Assembly (NCBI RefSeq): GCF_003545715.1
Contig: NZ_QVNU01000009.1
Coordinates: 119,407 to 183,406 of the forward strand
DNA from: Taibaiella koreensis
Lineage (GTDB): Bacteria; Bacteroidota; Bacteroidia; Chitinophagales; Chitinophagaceae
DNA length: 64,000 bases
Direction: 5' to 3'
A model generated the notes under the pieces. The model was not told where the DNA came from and searched no databases. It saw only the letters and a program-made list of their open reading frames with translations. Below are positions 18,626 through 25,941 of this stretch, in pieces. Position 1 is the stretch's first letter. The number at the start of each line of letters is the position of its first letter. A program made the position numbers and the translations under genes.

Positions 18626-20113
18626 ATGCAAACGATGATCAAAAGATGGGCATTGCTGGTAACCCTGGCCTGCTGTGCGGGAACGGTAAAAGCACAAGCG
18701 CCGGACGATACGGCTGGCAGGTTTCATTACGGACTATCGGTAATGGCGATAGGCGCCAGCAACGGCCAGGTGCCTTTCTGGATGCGCAGTAACCAATATG
18801 GCAGCATTCCGTTGGATGGTGTTTCGGGATCGCTTTCGGGTTATGTATTCCGTGACTATAAAGAGCGGACGCAAGACTGGAAGCCCGACTGGGGTGGTGC
18901 TGTGGAGGCACGCACCAACCTGGGCAACCGGGCGCAGCTAATCCTCGTGGAAGCCTATCTTAAAGCCCGGCTGAATATATTTGAAATAAAAGCGGGTCGC
19001 TCCCGCGATCGTATGGGCCTCGTAGACAGCAACCTCTCCAGCGGCGCTTTTTCCGTATCGGGCAATGCCTTGGGCATTCCCAAGCTGGAGCTTAGTATTC
19101 CCGACTACTGGAAGGTACCGTTTACTAACGGCGTTTTATCTATAAAAGGCAACTTTGCCATCGGTTATATCGGTTCTATCGGCACTGAGACCAATTTGTA
19201 TATGCCCGGCGTTAACGCCGATACCTGGTATCATCAGAAATCGTTTTACGGCAGGTTGGGAAAAGACAGCTGGAAGGTAAAGCTCTACGGCGGCTTCAAC
19301 CACCAGGTATTCTGGGGCGATGAGAACAGATATTACCACGACTGGGACCTGGCGCCTTTGCCTACCGCTTTCAAAGCACTCACTGGAACTACTTATCATG
19401 GCTCCAAAGTGGGTAATCACCTGGGCTCGATCGACCAGGGTATAGAGATAGACCTCAGCCGTGTTAAGATCAATGCTTACCACCAGTTCTTCTACGATGT
19501 AGGCGGTTTGTACCACCTCAGCAACATCAAGGATGGATTATGGGGACTTAGCCTCACCAACGGACAGGAACAGAGCAAGGAGACCATAGGCTGGCAAAAA
19601 GTGCTGGTTGAATTCCTCTATACCAAGAGCCAGGGCGGGGAGCCCAATGCTAAAATAACGCCCTCCGGCGACGAGAACTATTATAATGGCATGTATACCG
19701 AAGGCTGGACCTACCAGCAGCAGAACCTGGGCTCGCCGCTGCTCACTAACCGGCAATATATGCGCGCCGGTTTACCACATGGCAGTGTTAACGACTATAT
19801 CGTCAATAATCGTGTAATGGCATTTCATGCCGGTATTATGGGCAATTTGTACCGCTGGTCCGTTACTGCCAAAGCCACTTATTCGCTCAACTATGGTACC
19901 TGGGGATCGAGTCCCTTCGGCCATTCCGGCGCTGAGCTCCGTAGTCCGGGGCCGCCTCCATACTTTACAAGAGTGAAACAATTCAGCGGCTATATCGAGG
20001 CGTCACGACCATTGAAGAACGGTTTCCGCATCGGTTTTGCGCTTGCCGGAGATCAAGGCGGCTTATTGTATAACAGTATCGGTGGCCTGATCAGCTTGAG
20101 CAAAGGGTGGTGA
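18626..20113 (+). CDS. Wzi-like capsule assembly outer-membrane protein
   Basis: A 495-residue secreted beta-barrel protein of the capsule assembly Wzi family. It has a signal peptide (MIKRWALLVTLACCAGTVKAQA, preceded by MQT if the first ATG is used). The remainder is rich in aromatic and Gly residues with alternating strands, as expected for a barrel: SGYVFRDYKERTQDWKPDWG, AGRSRDRMGLVDSNLSSG and WQKVLVEFLYTKSQGG. Wzi holds the polymer at the cell surface in Gram-negative bacteria. It lies 12 bp after the transferase and closes the operon. A weak stem (TCAGCC/GGCTGA, 20168-20190) follows without a U-run, so the termination point is unclear. Confidence 0.87.
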   Translation: MQTMIKRWALLVTLACCAGTVKAQAPDDTAGRFHYGLSVMAIGASNGQVPFWMRSNQYGSIPLDGVSGSLSGYVFRDYKERTQDWKPDWGGAVEARTNLGNRAQLILVEAYLKARLNIFEIKAGRSRDRMGLVDSNLSSGAFSVSGNALGIPKLELSIPDYWKVPFTNGVLSIKGNFAIGYIGSIGTETNLYMPGVNADTWYHQKSFYGRLGKDSWKVKLYGGFNHQVFWGDENRYYHDWDLAPLPTAFKALTGTTYHGSKVGNHLGSIDQGIEIDLSRVKINAYHQFFYDVGGLYHLSNIKDGLWGLSLTNGQEQSKETIGWQKVLVEFLYTKSQGGEPNAKITPSGDENYYNGMYTEGWTYQQQNLGSPLLTNRQYMRAGLPHGSVNDYIVNNRVMAFHAGIMGNLYRWSVTAKATYSLNYGTWGSSPFGHSGAELRSPGPPPYFTRVKQFSGYIEASRPLKNGFRIGFALAGDQGGLLYNSIGGLISLSKGW

Positions 20114-20227
20114 TAGGGTGATTTTTGTGCATAATTAATTCTTTAATGCTTTCTAGTATTCTGATTTTCAGCCTGCAAGCTATGGGCTGATGGTATAAAA
20201 TATTAGAGGTATATAAAATGCTGATTA

Positions 20228-20244
20228 TTGGCACAGTTTTAGCA
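20228..20244 (+). promoter_or_regulatory. Candidate sigma-54 (-24/-12) promoter
   Basis: TTGGCACA-GTTT-TAGC: a GG and a GC pair with the 11-bp offset needed for sigma-54, and a good -24 half. The -12 half has TAGC instead of TTGC. The start codon of the small gene at 20284 lies 40 bp further. No activator site was recognised. Confidence 0.4.
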
Positions 20245-20283
20245 GCATTATAGGTGAATCGTTAGCCTAAAAGTTAGAACCAT

Positions 20284-20535
20284 ATGAATCAAACCATTGC
20301 TTTGTCCGCGAAAAATTTCTACTTTGATCATTTCACTGATAGATACCTGGATCCCGAACAGTTCGCCACAGAAATGAAGGCCGCTGCCGGAAGTTATATT
20401 TTTCTCGAAGACCGGATCCGCTTTATTAACGAAGTGCTGCGCCTCGGCCGCAGGGACCTCGATGCCCGCCATCCGGCTATCTATCACACAGAAGAGCAGA
20501 ACAGGACTCTTATGGAATCCATCAGCCTGTTCTAG
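20284..20535 (+). CDS. Small hypothetical protein
   Basis: An 83-residue soluble protein, not recognised. It is rich in charged and aromatic residues (FYFDHFTDRYLDPEQFATEM, then DRIRFINEVLRLGRRDLDARH) and looks alpha-helical; there is no signal peptide or membrane segment. It stands alone between the polysaccharide locus and a reverse-strand protease gene. Support for it being real: a clean ATG, codon use like its neighbours, a candidate -24/-12 promoter 40 bp upstream, and a strong hairpin 140 bp downstream. Function unknown. Confidence 0.6.
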   Translation: MNQTIALSAKNFYFDHFTDRYLDPEQFATEMKAAAGSYIFLEDRIRFINEVLRLGRRDLDARHPAIYHTEEQNRTLMESISLF

Positions 20536-20675
20536 TTTCCTCCCCGCACAATACGTATTATTGTTATTGTTGCCGGGATTCGGAGGCTGGTTGTCTGCCG
20601 CTCAGGTTTGCGCTGGCGCTTAAACATTCTTCCTTTATTGTCGTCAAAGACGTTAGGGTGTATCAGAATAATGAG

Positions 20676-20710
20676 AAAGGGGCTGTCCAAAAATACGGAC
20701 AGCCCCTTTT
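20676..20710. repeat. Palindromic element / bidirectional terminator, copy 1
   Basis: A perfect 13-bp stem, AAAGGGGCTGTCC with GGACAGCCCCTTT, loop AAAAATAC. A-run and T-run on the two sides make it a plausible terminator in both directions, between the small gene and the convergent protease gene. The reverse complement, with its loop, occurs at 32671-32707. Confidence 0.75.
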
Positions 20711-20824
20711 GTATTTATCCTTGATGAAGGCCATTAAGCATGTATGCAATGCTCTGGGACTCCATTTACCTTAGCCCTTTCGGATAGGCCCGATATCGTA
20801 TCCGGCGCCAAAAGCGGGATGGGA

Positions 20825-22789
20825 TTAACGTTGCTGTATCATCACTTTTTGCTGGAAGCGATTGCCGCCTGTTTCCAGCTGTAGCAGGTACATGCCGGCT
20901 GGCAGTTGTTGTAGCATGATATCGAAGCTGTTTTTGCCCGCTACGCCATTCGTCGTATAAACGGCGATCTTCCTGCCGGCTATATCGGTCAGCATCATTT
21001 GCGCAGCGGCAGCCTCAACTGCACTCCAGCGTACATGAAGCACATCACGGGCAGGGTTGGGATATACATTGAAACCCGCATTGGCGGCAAGGCCGCTTAC
21101 ATTGTTCAAGCCACCCTGTGAGGGAAGACCGGCATTGAAGCAAAAAGTCTTCACATCCTGGGTGCCAAATTGCCCGCCGCTGGCCAGCACGCTATTATCC
21201 GCATTCTTCCGCAAGGTATAGGAGCCGTTGCCGTAGGAGCAGCACATACCATCGCCATAAACGTCCTTCATGGTCAGTGTATAGCAGCCATTAGGTAGGC
21301 AAAGGGGAACTGTAATGGTAGATCCATCCGGCGAGCTGCCATAAGTGCCTCCGGAAGCCACCACCTGTGCGGCGCTATTCTTAATATCCCAGCTGGTTTC
21401 TTCAGGGTAATTATCCAGCACAATGGTCAGGGTAGCCGCGTTATCGGTACAGCCGGCCGGCGGTGTTGTACTGCAGTTGGAACCCAGGCAGGACGCTGCA
21501 GCCACCCGGTTACGGATCAGGTTGCCGGGTTGCGGGCCAAAGCCATTGCTGAATTTAATGCCAGTGGAAGTTAGATGACAATAGCTCATGATCGTGCCAC
21601 CTACCGCAGATGAAGGAATAGGGGCGGAACAGCTGCCCTCGGGATAGCCGGCGGCAGCGCCGCAGCCATCGATCGCACCGCCGCTCCAGGCCGCGCAATT
21701 GTGGGTATGCGGTGAGCCCAGGTTATGGCCCATTTCATGGGTCATGCATTCGACCGACCAGGAATAGGTCGGTACATTGCTATAGCTTGCCAGGATTTGG
21801 CTGTACGCATAGCGATAAGAGCTGCATAAGGCATCCACCCAGGCGATACCGCCCATTGCGCCACCGCTGCGCACCGATACCAGGTGGGCGATGTCCCCGT
21901 TGAAAGTAGTGCGTGTACTACGGAAGGTATTCAATACCGAAGAGGTAGATGATGCCGTATAGTTATCCTGTGTGGTCCATACAAATACCTGCGAGATCGC
22001 CGTCGTGATCGATTCGTTGGCATAAAGCGTGGCGAGGTTGTTGAAGATCGCCGTTACATAATTGGTAGCGCCGGTTACACCTCCCTTGCTTTGATTGGTA
22101 CGATAGTCGCACTCCAGGTATACCCTTACACATTTATCCGCTGTGGGGCGTGCGGCTTCAGAAAGATATTCCCTTATCTTTTCGGTATATCCCAGCGGCA
22201 TTTCGGCATCACAGCTAAAGGAAGAGGACTGCTTCAGGTCCAGGTCAGAATAGAGAATGTAGTCATCCTGGCCGCTATTCTGCAGCCGGCCCAGCACCAG
22301 GTTACCCTTATCGGGCGTAGTGGCCACGCCTATGATCTCGTCTTTGAACACGCTTACGGCCACAACCGAGCCCTCCATTCCTTTTACTTTGCCACGATAA
22401 TAAACACCCGGTGTATAGGATACCGGCTGGTTATTGCTGCTGCTGGTGCTCACAAAAAAGCCGGGAGCGAAGGGGCTTTGCTGTACCAGCTCCAGTTCCA
22501 GTTCCTGACCCGATTGCTGCGGTAAGGACAAGGTCAGTGCGGCAGGATGCTCGTTGTAGATACGAAGTGTTTGTTCCTGCTGCATCTGCAGATAGGTGGC
22601 GTTGTCGACCAGCGAGGCTGCGGCAGGCCGGGCAGCGCTGGTGTTTTTGGTAAAAGGAGTGAAGGTTTGCCTGAAGAGACCTTGTTCCCGTGCGGCATTT
22701 ACCTGCTTGTCGATCGGTTGCTGCGCACGCAGGGGGTTGTACAATCCGCATATTCCCACTAACAATAAAGACCAATACTGTTTTCTCAT
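20825..22789 (-). CDS. T9SS-sorted metzincin metalloprotease (reprolysin-like), paralogue 1
   Basis: A secreted zinc protease of 654 residues. Order: signal peptide (ending near LRAQQ), propeptide-like region with LELELVQQSPFAPGFF and YTPGVYYRGKVKG, then the catalytic domain. The catalytic domain has HEMGHNLGSPHTH (about residues 350-362; the metzincin HExxHxxGxxH) and the Met-turn GTIMSYCH. A Cys-rich beta module follows (LTIVLDNYPEETSWDI, CCSYGNGSYTL). The last 85 residues are a type A T9SS sorting domain (VYPNPARDVLHVRW to MYLLQLETGG). It should be released or anchored at the cell surface. It is about the same length as, and very similar to, the gene at 23500; both stand on the reverse strand in tandem. 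Confidence 0.92.
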   Translation of the reverse strand: MRKQYWSLLLVGICGLYNPLRAQQPIDKQVNAAREQGLFRQTFTPFTKNTSAARPAAASLVDNATYLQMQQEQTLRIYNEHPAALTLSLPQQSGQELELELVQQSPFAPGFFVSTSSSNNQPVSYTPGVYYRGKVKGMEGSVVAVSVFKDEIIGVATTPDKGNLVLGRLQNSGQDDYILYSDLDLKQSSSFSCDAEMPLGYTEKIREYLSEAARPTADKCVRVYLECDYRTNQSKGGVTGATNYVTAIFNNLATLYANESITTAISQVFVWTTQDNYTASSTSSVLNTFRSTRTTFNGDIAHLVSVRSGGAMGGIAWVDALCSSYRYAYSQILASYSNVPTYSWSVECMTHEMGHNLGSPHTHNCAAWSGGAIDGCGAAAGYPEGSCSAPIPSSAVGGTIMSYCHLTSTGIKFSNGFGPQPGNLIRNRVAAASCLGSNCSTTPPAGCTDNAATLTIVLDNYPEETSWDIKNSAAQVVASGGTYGSSPDGSTITVPLCLPNGCYTLTMKDVYGDGMCCSYGNGSYTLRKNADNSVLASGGQFGTQDVKTFCFNAGLPSQGGLNNVSGLAANAGFNVYPNPARDVLHVRWSAVEAAAAQMMLTDIAGRKIAVYTTNGVAGKNSFDIMLQQLPAGMYLLQLETGGNRFQQKVMIQQR

Positions 22790-22870
22790 AAGTAGCGTTT
22801 TTTACATGAAAGAATGTATTTTTTTATGCAAACGCCGGCTCCGGGTTGGTTATAAAGATGATGGTTCTTA

Positions 22871-22912
22871 CAGACAAGGCATGCAAGTTTAGACGGTTAA
22901 CAATAAGATTGG
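22871..22912 (-). promoter_or_regulatory. Putative promoter/leader block of protease 1 (duplicated)
   Basis: On the reverse strand this reads CCAATCTTATTG, then TAAACTTGCATGCC. TAAACTTG is close to the Bacteroidota -7 element TAnnTTTG. Nearly the same block stands at 25575-25612 before the paralogue, at a similar distance from the start codon. Confidence 0.45.
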
Positions 22913-22991
22913 ATCGTTTTCATAAGAGACAGGTTACAGGAACGATCCGGCAGGTTGCGCAACAAATCTAAGATTGCTTCATAAAAATAAA

Positions 22992-23011
22992 CTACAGGTA
23001 AAAACCTGTAG
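22992..23011. promoter_or_regulatory. Palindrome upstream of protease 1
   Basis: CTACAGGT-AAAA-ACCTGTAG, a perfect 8-bp inverted repeat with an A-rich spacer. A sister palindrome with the same CAGGT/ACCTG core is found at 25702-25719 before the paralogous gene. Operator and upstream terminator are both possible. Confidence 0.45.
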
Positions 23012-23395
23012 CAGTTGCGGATAAATAGGCCCTCATCTTTCAAATGAAATAAAACGCTAATTTGCAGGTTATTAACGAGAGTGGGCTTTTAAAGGAACAG
23101 ATTGGTTTAACAATACATTCTTTTTTAAGAAAGAATATTTTAATAAAATGATTGTTTTATTGTTGCAAAACACGCATTTTTAATGCCTGCATGATCATGC
23201 GGTATTCGCTGACAGGACCTTAGATAGCACTGTTTACTGATTATATCGGAGGTGATTTTTCGCTTATTGCGATAGATAAAAAATGTAACGCTGAAAGGCA
23301 GCAGGTATCCCAAACGTACTGCGAAAGGGCAATAGGGGGAAAACCATCTCCCAAATGGTGGATCGGGGTTCTGTTGAATGGGGTAGGGCTACGGC

Positions 23396-23456
23396 AAAAA
23401 TAAGGTCCCAGGCTTTGTCACATCGAACGATTCGAAATGCAACAGGCCTGGGACCT
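23396..23456 (-). terminator. Terminator of protease 2
   Basis: AGGTCCCAGGC (23403-23413) pairs with GCCTGGGACCT (23446-23456), an 11-bp perfect stem with a 32-nt loop that itself holds a TTCGAA-rich part. On the reverse strand it is followed by a T-rich run (TTATTTTTG), as expected for the end of the gene at 23500. Confidence 0.65.
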
Positions 23457-23499
23457 TTGGGGCACTACGGCCCCTTTATCAGCAGTTATATATGGTGCT

Positions 23500-25470
23500 T
23501 TAACGCTGCTGCACCATTACTTTCTGCTGGAAACGGGCGCTGCCGTTATCCAGCTGCAGCAGGTACATGCCGGTGGGCATTTGCTGCAAGGGTATATCGA
23601 AGCTGTTCTTGCCTGCTACGCTGTTGACCGTATAGCTTGCGATCTTCCTGCCGGCAAGGTCGGTGAACGTGATCTGTGCGGCGCCTGTTCCGGTTCCGGT
23701 CCAGCGCACATGCAGCAGGTCGCGGGCAGGATTGGGATATACCATAAAGCCGGCATCGTTGAGGCTGCTTATATTGCTCATGCTTCCCTGTTGGGGCGGC
23801 ATGCCTGCATTGAAACAGAAAGTTTTCACGTCCTGGCTGGTATATTGCCCACCGCTGGCCAGCACGGCATTGTTGGCATTATTCTTCAGTGTATAGGAAC
23901 CGTTGCCGTAGGAACAACAGATGCCGTCGCCATAAGCATCCAGCATGGTGAGCGTATAGCAGCCGTTGGGCAGGCAAAGGGGAACGGTAATGGTAGATCC
24001 GTCGGGAGAGCTGCCATAGGTACCGCCTGATGCTACCACCTGCGAGGCGCTGTTCGTGATGTTCCAGCTGGTTTCTTCCGGATAATTATCCAGCACAATG
24101 GTCAGCGTCGCGCTGTTGGTAGTGCAGCCGGAAGTAGTGCAGGACGACAGGCAGGTAGCGGCATTGACCCGGCTGCGGATCAGGTTGCCGGGCTGGGGGC
24201 CAAAGCCGTTGTTGAAATTAATACCGGCCGAAAGCAGGTGGCAATAGCTCATGATCGTTCCGCCTACCGAGGGCGAAGGAACCGGGGCTGTACAGGTGCC
24301 TTCGGGATAGCCGGCTGCAGGGCCGCAGCCGTCGATCGCACCGCCGCTCCAGGCAGTACAATTGTGGGTATGCGGCGAGCCCAGGTTATGGCCCATTTCA
24401 TGTGCCATACAGCCTACCGACCACGAATAAGTGGGCACGGTGCTGTAGTTGCTGTAGATATTGCTGTAAGCATAGCGGTAGGTATTGTTGCACAAAATAT
24501 CGATCCAGGCTACACCGCCTATGTTCTGGCCGCCAAGCGCTGCCAGGTGTGCGATATCACCGTTAAAGGTGGTCCTGGTTGTGCGGAAGGTGTTCAGCGC
24601 CGTGTTGGAATTGGTAGTCGAATAGGGATCCTGGCTGGTCCATACCATCACCTGCGATACTGCTGTGGTGATCGACTCATTGGCATACAGCACGGCAATG
24701 TTATTGAACACCGCCGTAATAAAATTGGTGGCACCGGCCACGCCGCCTTTGTTCGTATTGAGTGCATAGTCGCATTCGAGAAATACTTTCACACACTTGT
24801 CGGCAGTAGGCTTTGCCTGTGCATTGAGGTATTCCCGCATCTTTTCGGTATAGCCGAGGGGCTCCACGGCCTGGCAGGGGGGCAGAGGTGGCGCATGCAA
24901 ATTCATGTCTGAATACAGGATATAGCCGCCGCCATTGCCCTGGGCCTGCAGCCTGCCCAATACCAGGTTGCCCTGGTTGGGTGTGGATGCTATGCCGATA
25001 ATCTCGTCTTCAAACACGCTGATCGCAACGGTGGTCTGTGGCATGCCTTTTACTATGCCGCGGTAGTATACTCCGGGCGTATAGCTTACCGGCTTATTGA
25101 TATCGGCGCTGGTGCTCACAAAGAAGCTCTTATCCAGGGGGCTTTGCTGTACCAGCTCCAGCTCCAGCGGCGCTGCCGAGGCCACCGGGATGCTGAGGGT
25201 GAGCGCTTCAGGACGCTCACGGAAAAGACGTTGTGTTTGCTCCGGTTCCAGCTGCAGGTAAGTGGCATCGGTCACTACCTGGTCGGTTGCTCTCTTGGCC
25301 AGGCCCTGCTCCTCGTGGAATAAAGAATAGGTTTTGGTGAAAAGACCTTGCGTCTTTGCCTGGCTTACCTGCCGGTCGAGCGGGCGCAGATCATTGGTTT
25401 GGGCCATGGCTATGCCAGTACACAGGTACAGGCCAATGCCCAGGAGAATGGATAAACGTTGTTTCTTCAT
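23500..25470 (-). CDS. T9SS-sorted metzincin metalloprotease (reprolysin-like), paralogue 2
   Basis: A 656-residue zinc protease, sister of the gene at 20825. The ATG at 25470 is chosen because it opens a good signal peptide (MKKQRLSILLGIGLYLCTGIAMAQ); an in-frame extension upstream has no such features. Zinc site HEMGHNLGSPHTH (about residue 356), Met-turn GTIMSYCH, module LDNYPEETSWNI with CCSYGNGSYTL, and a type A sorting domain from VYPNPARDLLHVRW. Differences from paralogue 1 cluster in the propeptide and around the active-site flank (VGCMAHEMGH instead of VECMTHEMGH). The leader DNA is also conserved between the two, so the duplication included the promoter. Confidence 0.92.
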   Translation of the reverse strand: MKKQRLSILLGIGLYLCTGIAMAQTNDLRPLDRQVSQAKTQGLFTKTYSLFHEEQGLAKRATDQVVTDATYLQLEPEQTQRLFRERPEALTLSIPVASAAPLELELVQQSPLDKSFFVSTSADINKPVSYTPGVYYRGIVKGMPQTTVAISVFEDEIIGIASTPNQGNLVLGRLQAQGNGGGYILYSDMNLHAPPLPPCQAVEPLGYTEKMREYLNAQAKPTADKCVKVFLECDYALNTNKGGVAGATNFITAVFNNIAVLYANESITTAVSQVMVWTSQDPYSTTNSNTALNTFRTTRTTFNGDIAHLAALGGQNIGGVAWIDILCNNTYRYAYSNIYSNYSTVPTYSWSVGCMAHEMGHNLGSPHTHNCTAWSGGAIDGCGPAAGYPEGTCTAPVPSPSVGGTIMSYCHLLSAGINFNNGFGPQPGNLIRSRVNAATCLSSCTTSGCTTNSATLTIVLDNYPEETSWNITNSASQVVASGGTYGSSPDGSTITVPLCLPNGCYTLTMLDAYGDGICCSYGNGSYTLKNNANNAVLASGGQYTSQDVKTFCFNAGMPPQQGSMSNISSLNDAGFMVYPNPARDLLHVRWTGTGTGAAQITFTDLAGRKIASYTVNSVAGKNSFDIPLQQMPTGMYLLQLDNGSARFQQKVMVQQR

Positions 25471-25574
25471 AAAACAGGTTTTGGTGTAGAAAAAAAAGGT
25501 TACCATAAAACGCCGGCTACCGTCAGGGCCATCGCCGATCCATGCAGGTAAAAGGTGGTATGCGAAGGGGCTCA

Positions 25575-25612
25575 CAAACAAGGAATGTAAGTTTATACAA
25601 TGAAAAGATTGG
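25575..25612 (-). promoter_or_regulatory. Putative promoter/leader block of protease 2 (duplicated)
   Basis: On the reverse strand CCAATCTTTTCATTG is followed by TATAAACTTACATTCC, matching the block before protease 1 (TAAACTTGCATGCC). The AAACTT core and flanks are kept while the surroundings differ. Confidence 0.45.
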
Positions 25613-25701
25613 TTCCGGGCAGCAGGTTTTAAGGCAAAAGAGGGCAATGGCGTTGTGATAACCGGCGTTTAACAAATATATCCTCTCCAGGGGCGAAATG
25701 C

Positions 25702-25719
25702 TTCAGGTGAAAACCTGAA
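25702..25719. promoter_or_regulatory. Palindrome upstream of protease 2
   Basis: TTCAGGT-GAAA-ACCTGAA, a perfect 7-bp inverted repeat, about 230 bp upstream of the start codon. It resembles the palindrome at 22992 (CTACAGGT/ACCTGTAG) in core, spacer and distance. Confidence 0.42.
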
Positions 25720-25941
25720 AGTCTTTCCAGGCTTATGTTTCGGTGAATTGGTGTTGGTGTAAGGGTTTAGCCGGCAGGGGTTTGCGTGCTGCTCTTCTGA
25801 GCCTGAAAGTATATTTTAACGTAGTTTATTCTTTTTGTAAGGGAAAATTTAGGACAAGAGCAGGAGATGCCGGTTATACTATTATCACCTTAATGCCCAC
25901 AAGAGGAAAAGCTGGCAGATACCGGCCACACTATTTGTGGC

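Larger units (their letters stand above)
22790..23395. other. Intergenic region upstream of protease 1
   Basis: About 600 bp with no convincing gene. It holds a leader and promoter block shared with the second protease gene (22871-22912), a palindrome (22992-23011) and otherwise AT-rich sequence with T-runs near 23115-23160. No RNA gene was seen. Confidence 0.6.
25471..25941. other. Intergenic region between protease 2 and pbpC
   Basis: About 470 bp without a convincing gene. It carries the GGTTTTGGTG leader motif (25478-25487), the duplicated promoter block (25575-25612) and the palindrome at 25702-25719. Downstream of pbpC the short inverted repeat CCACA/TGTGG (25926-25940) is the only candidate end signal. 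Confidence 0.55.
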
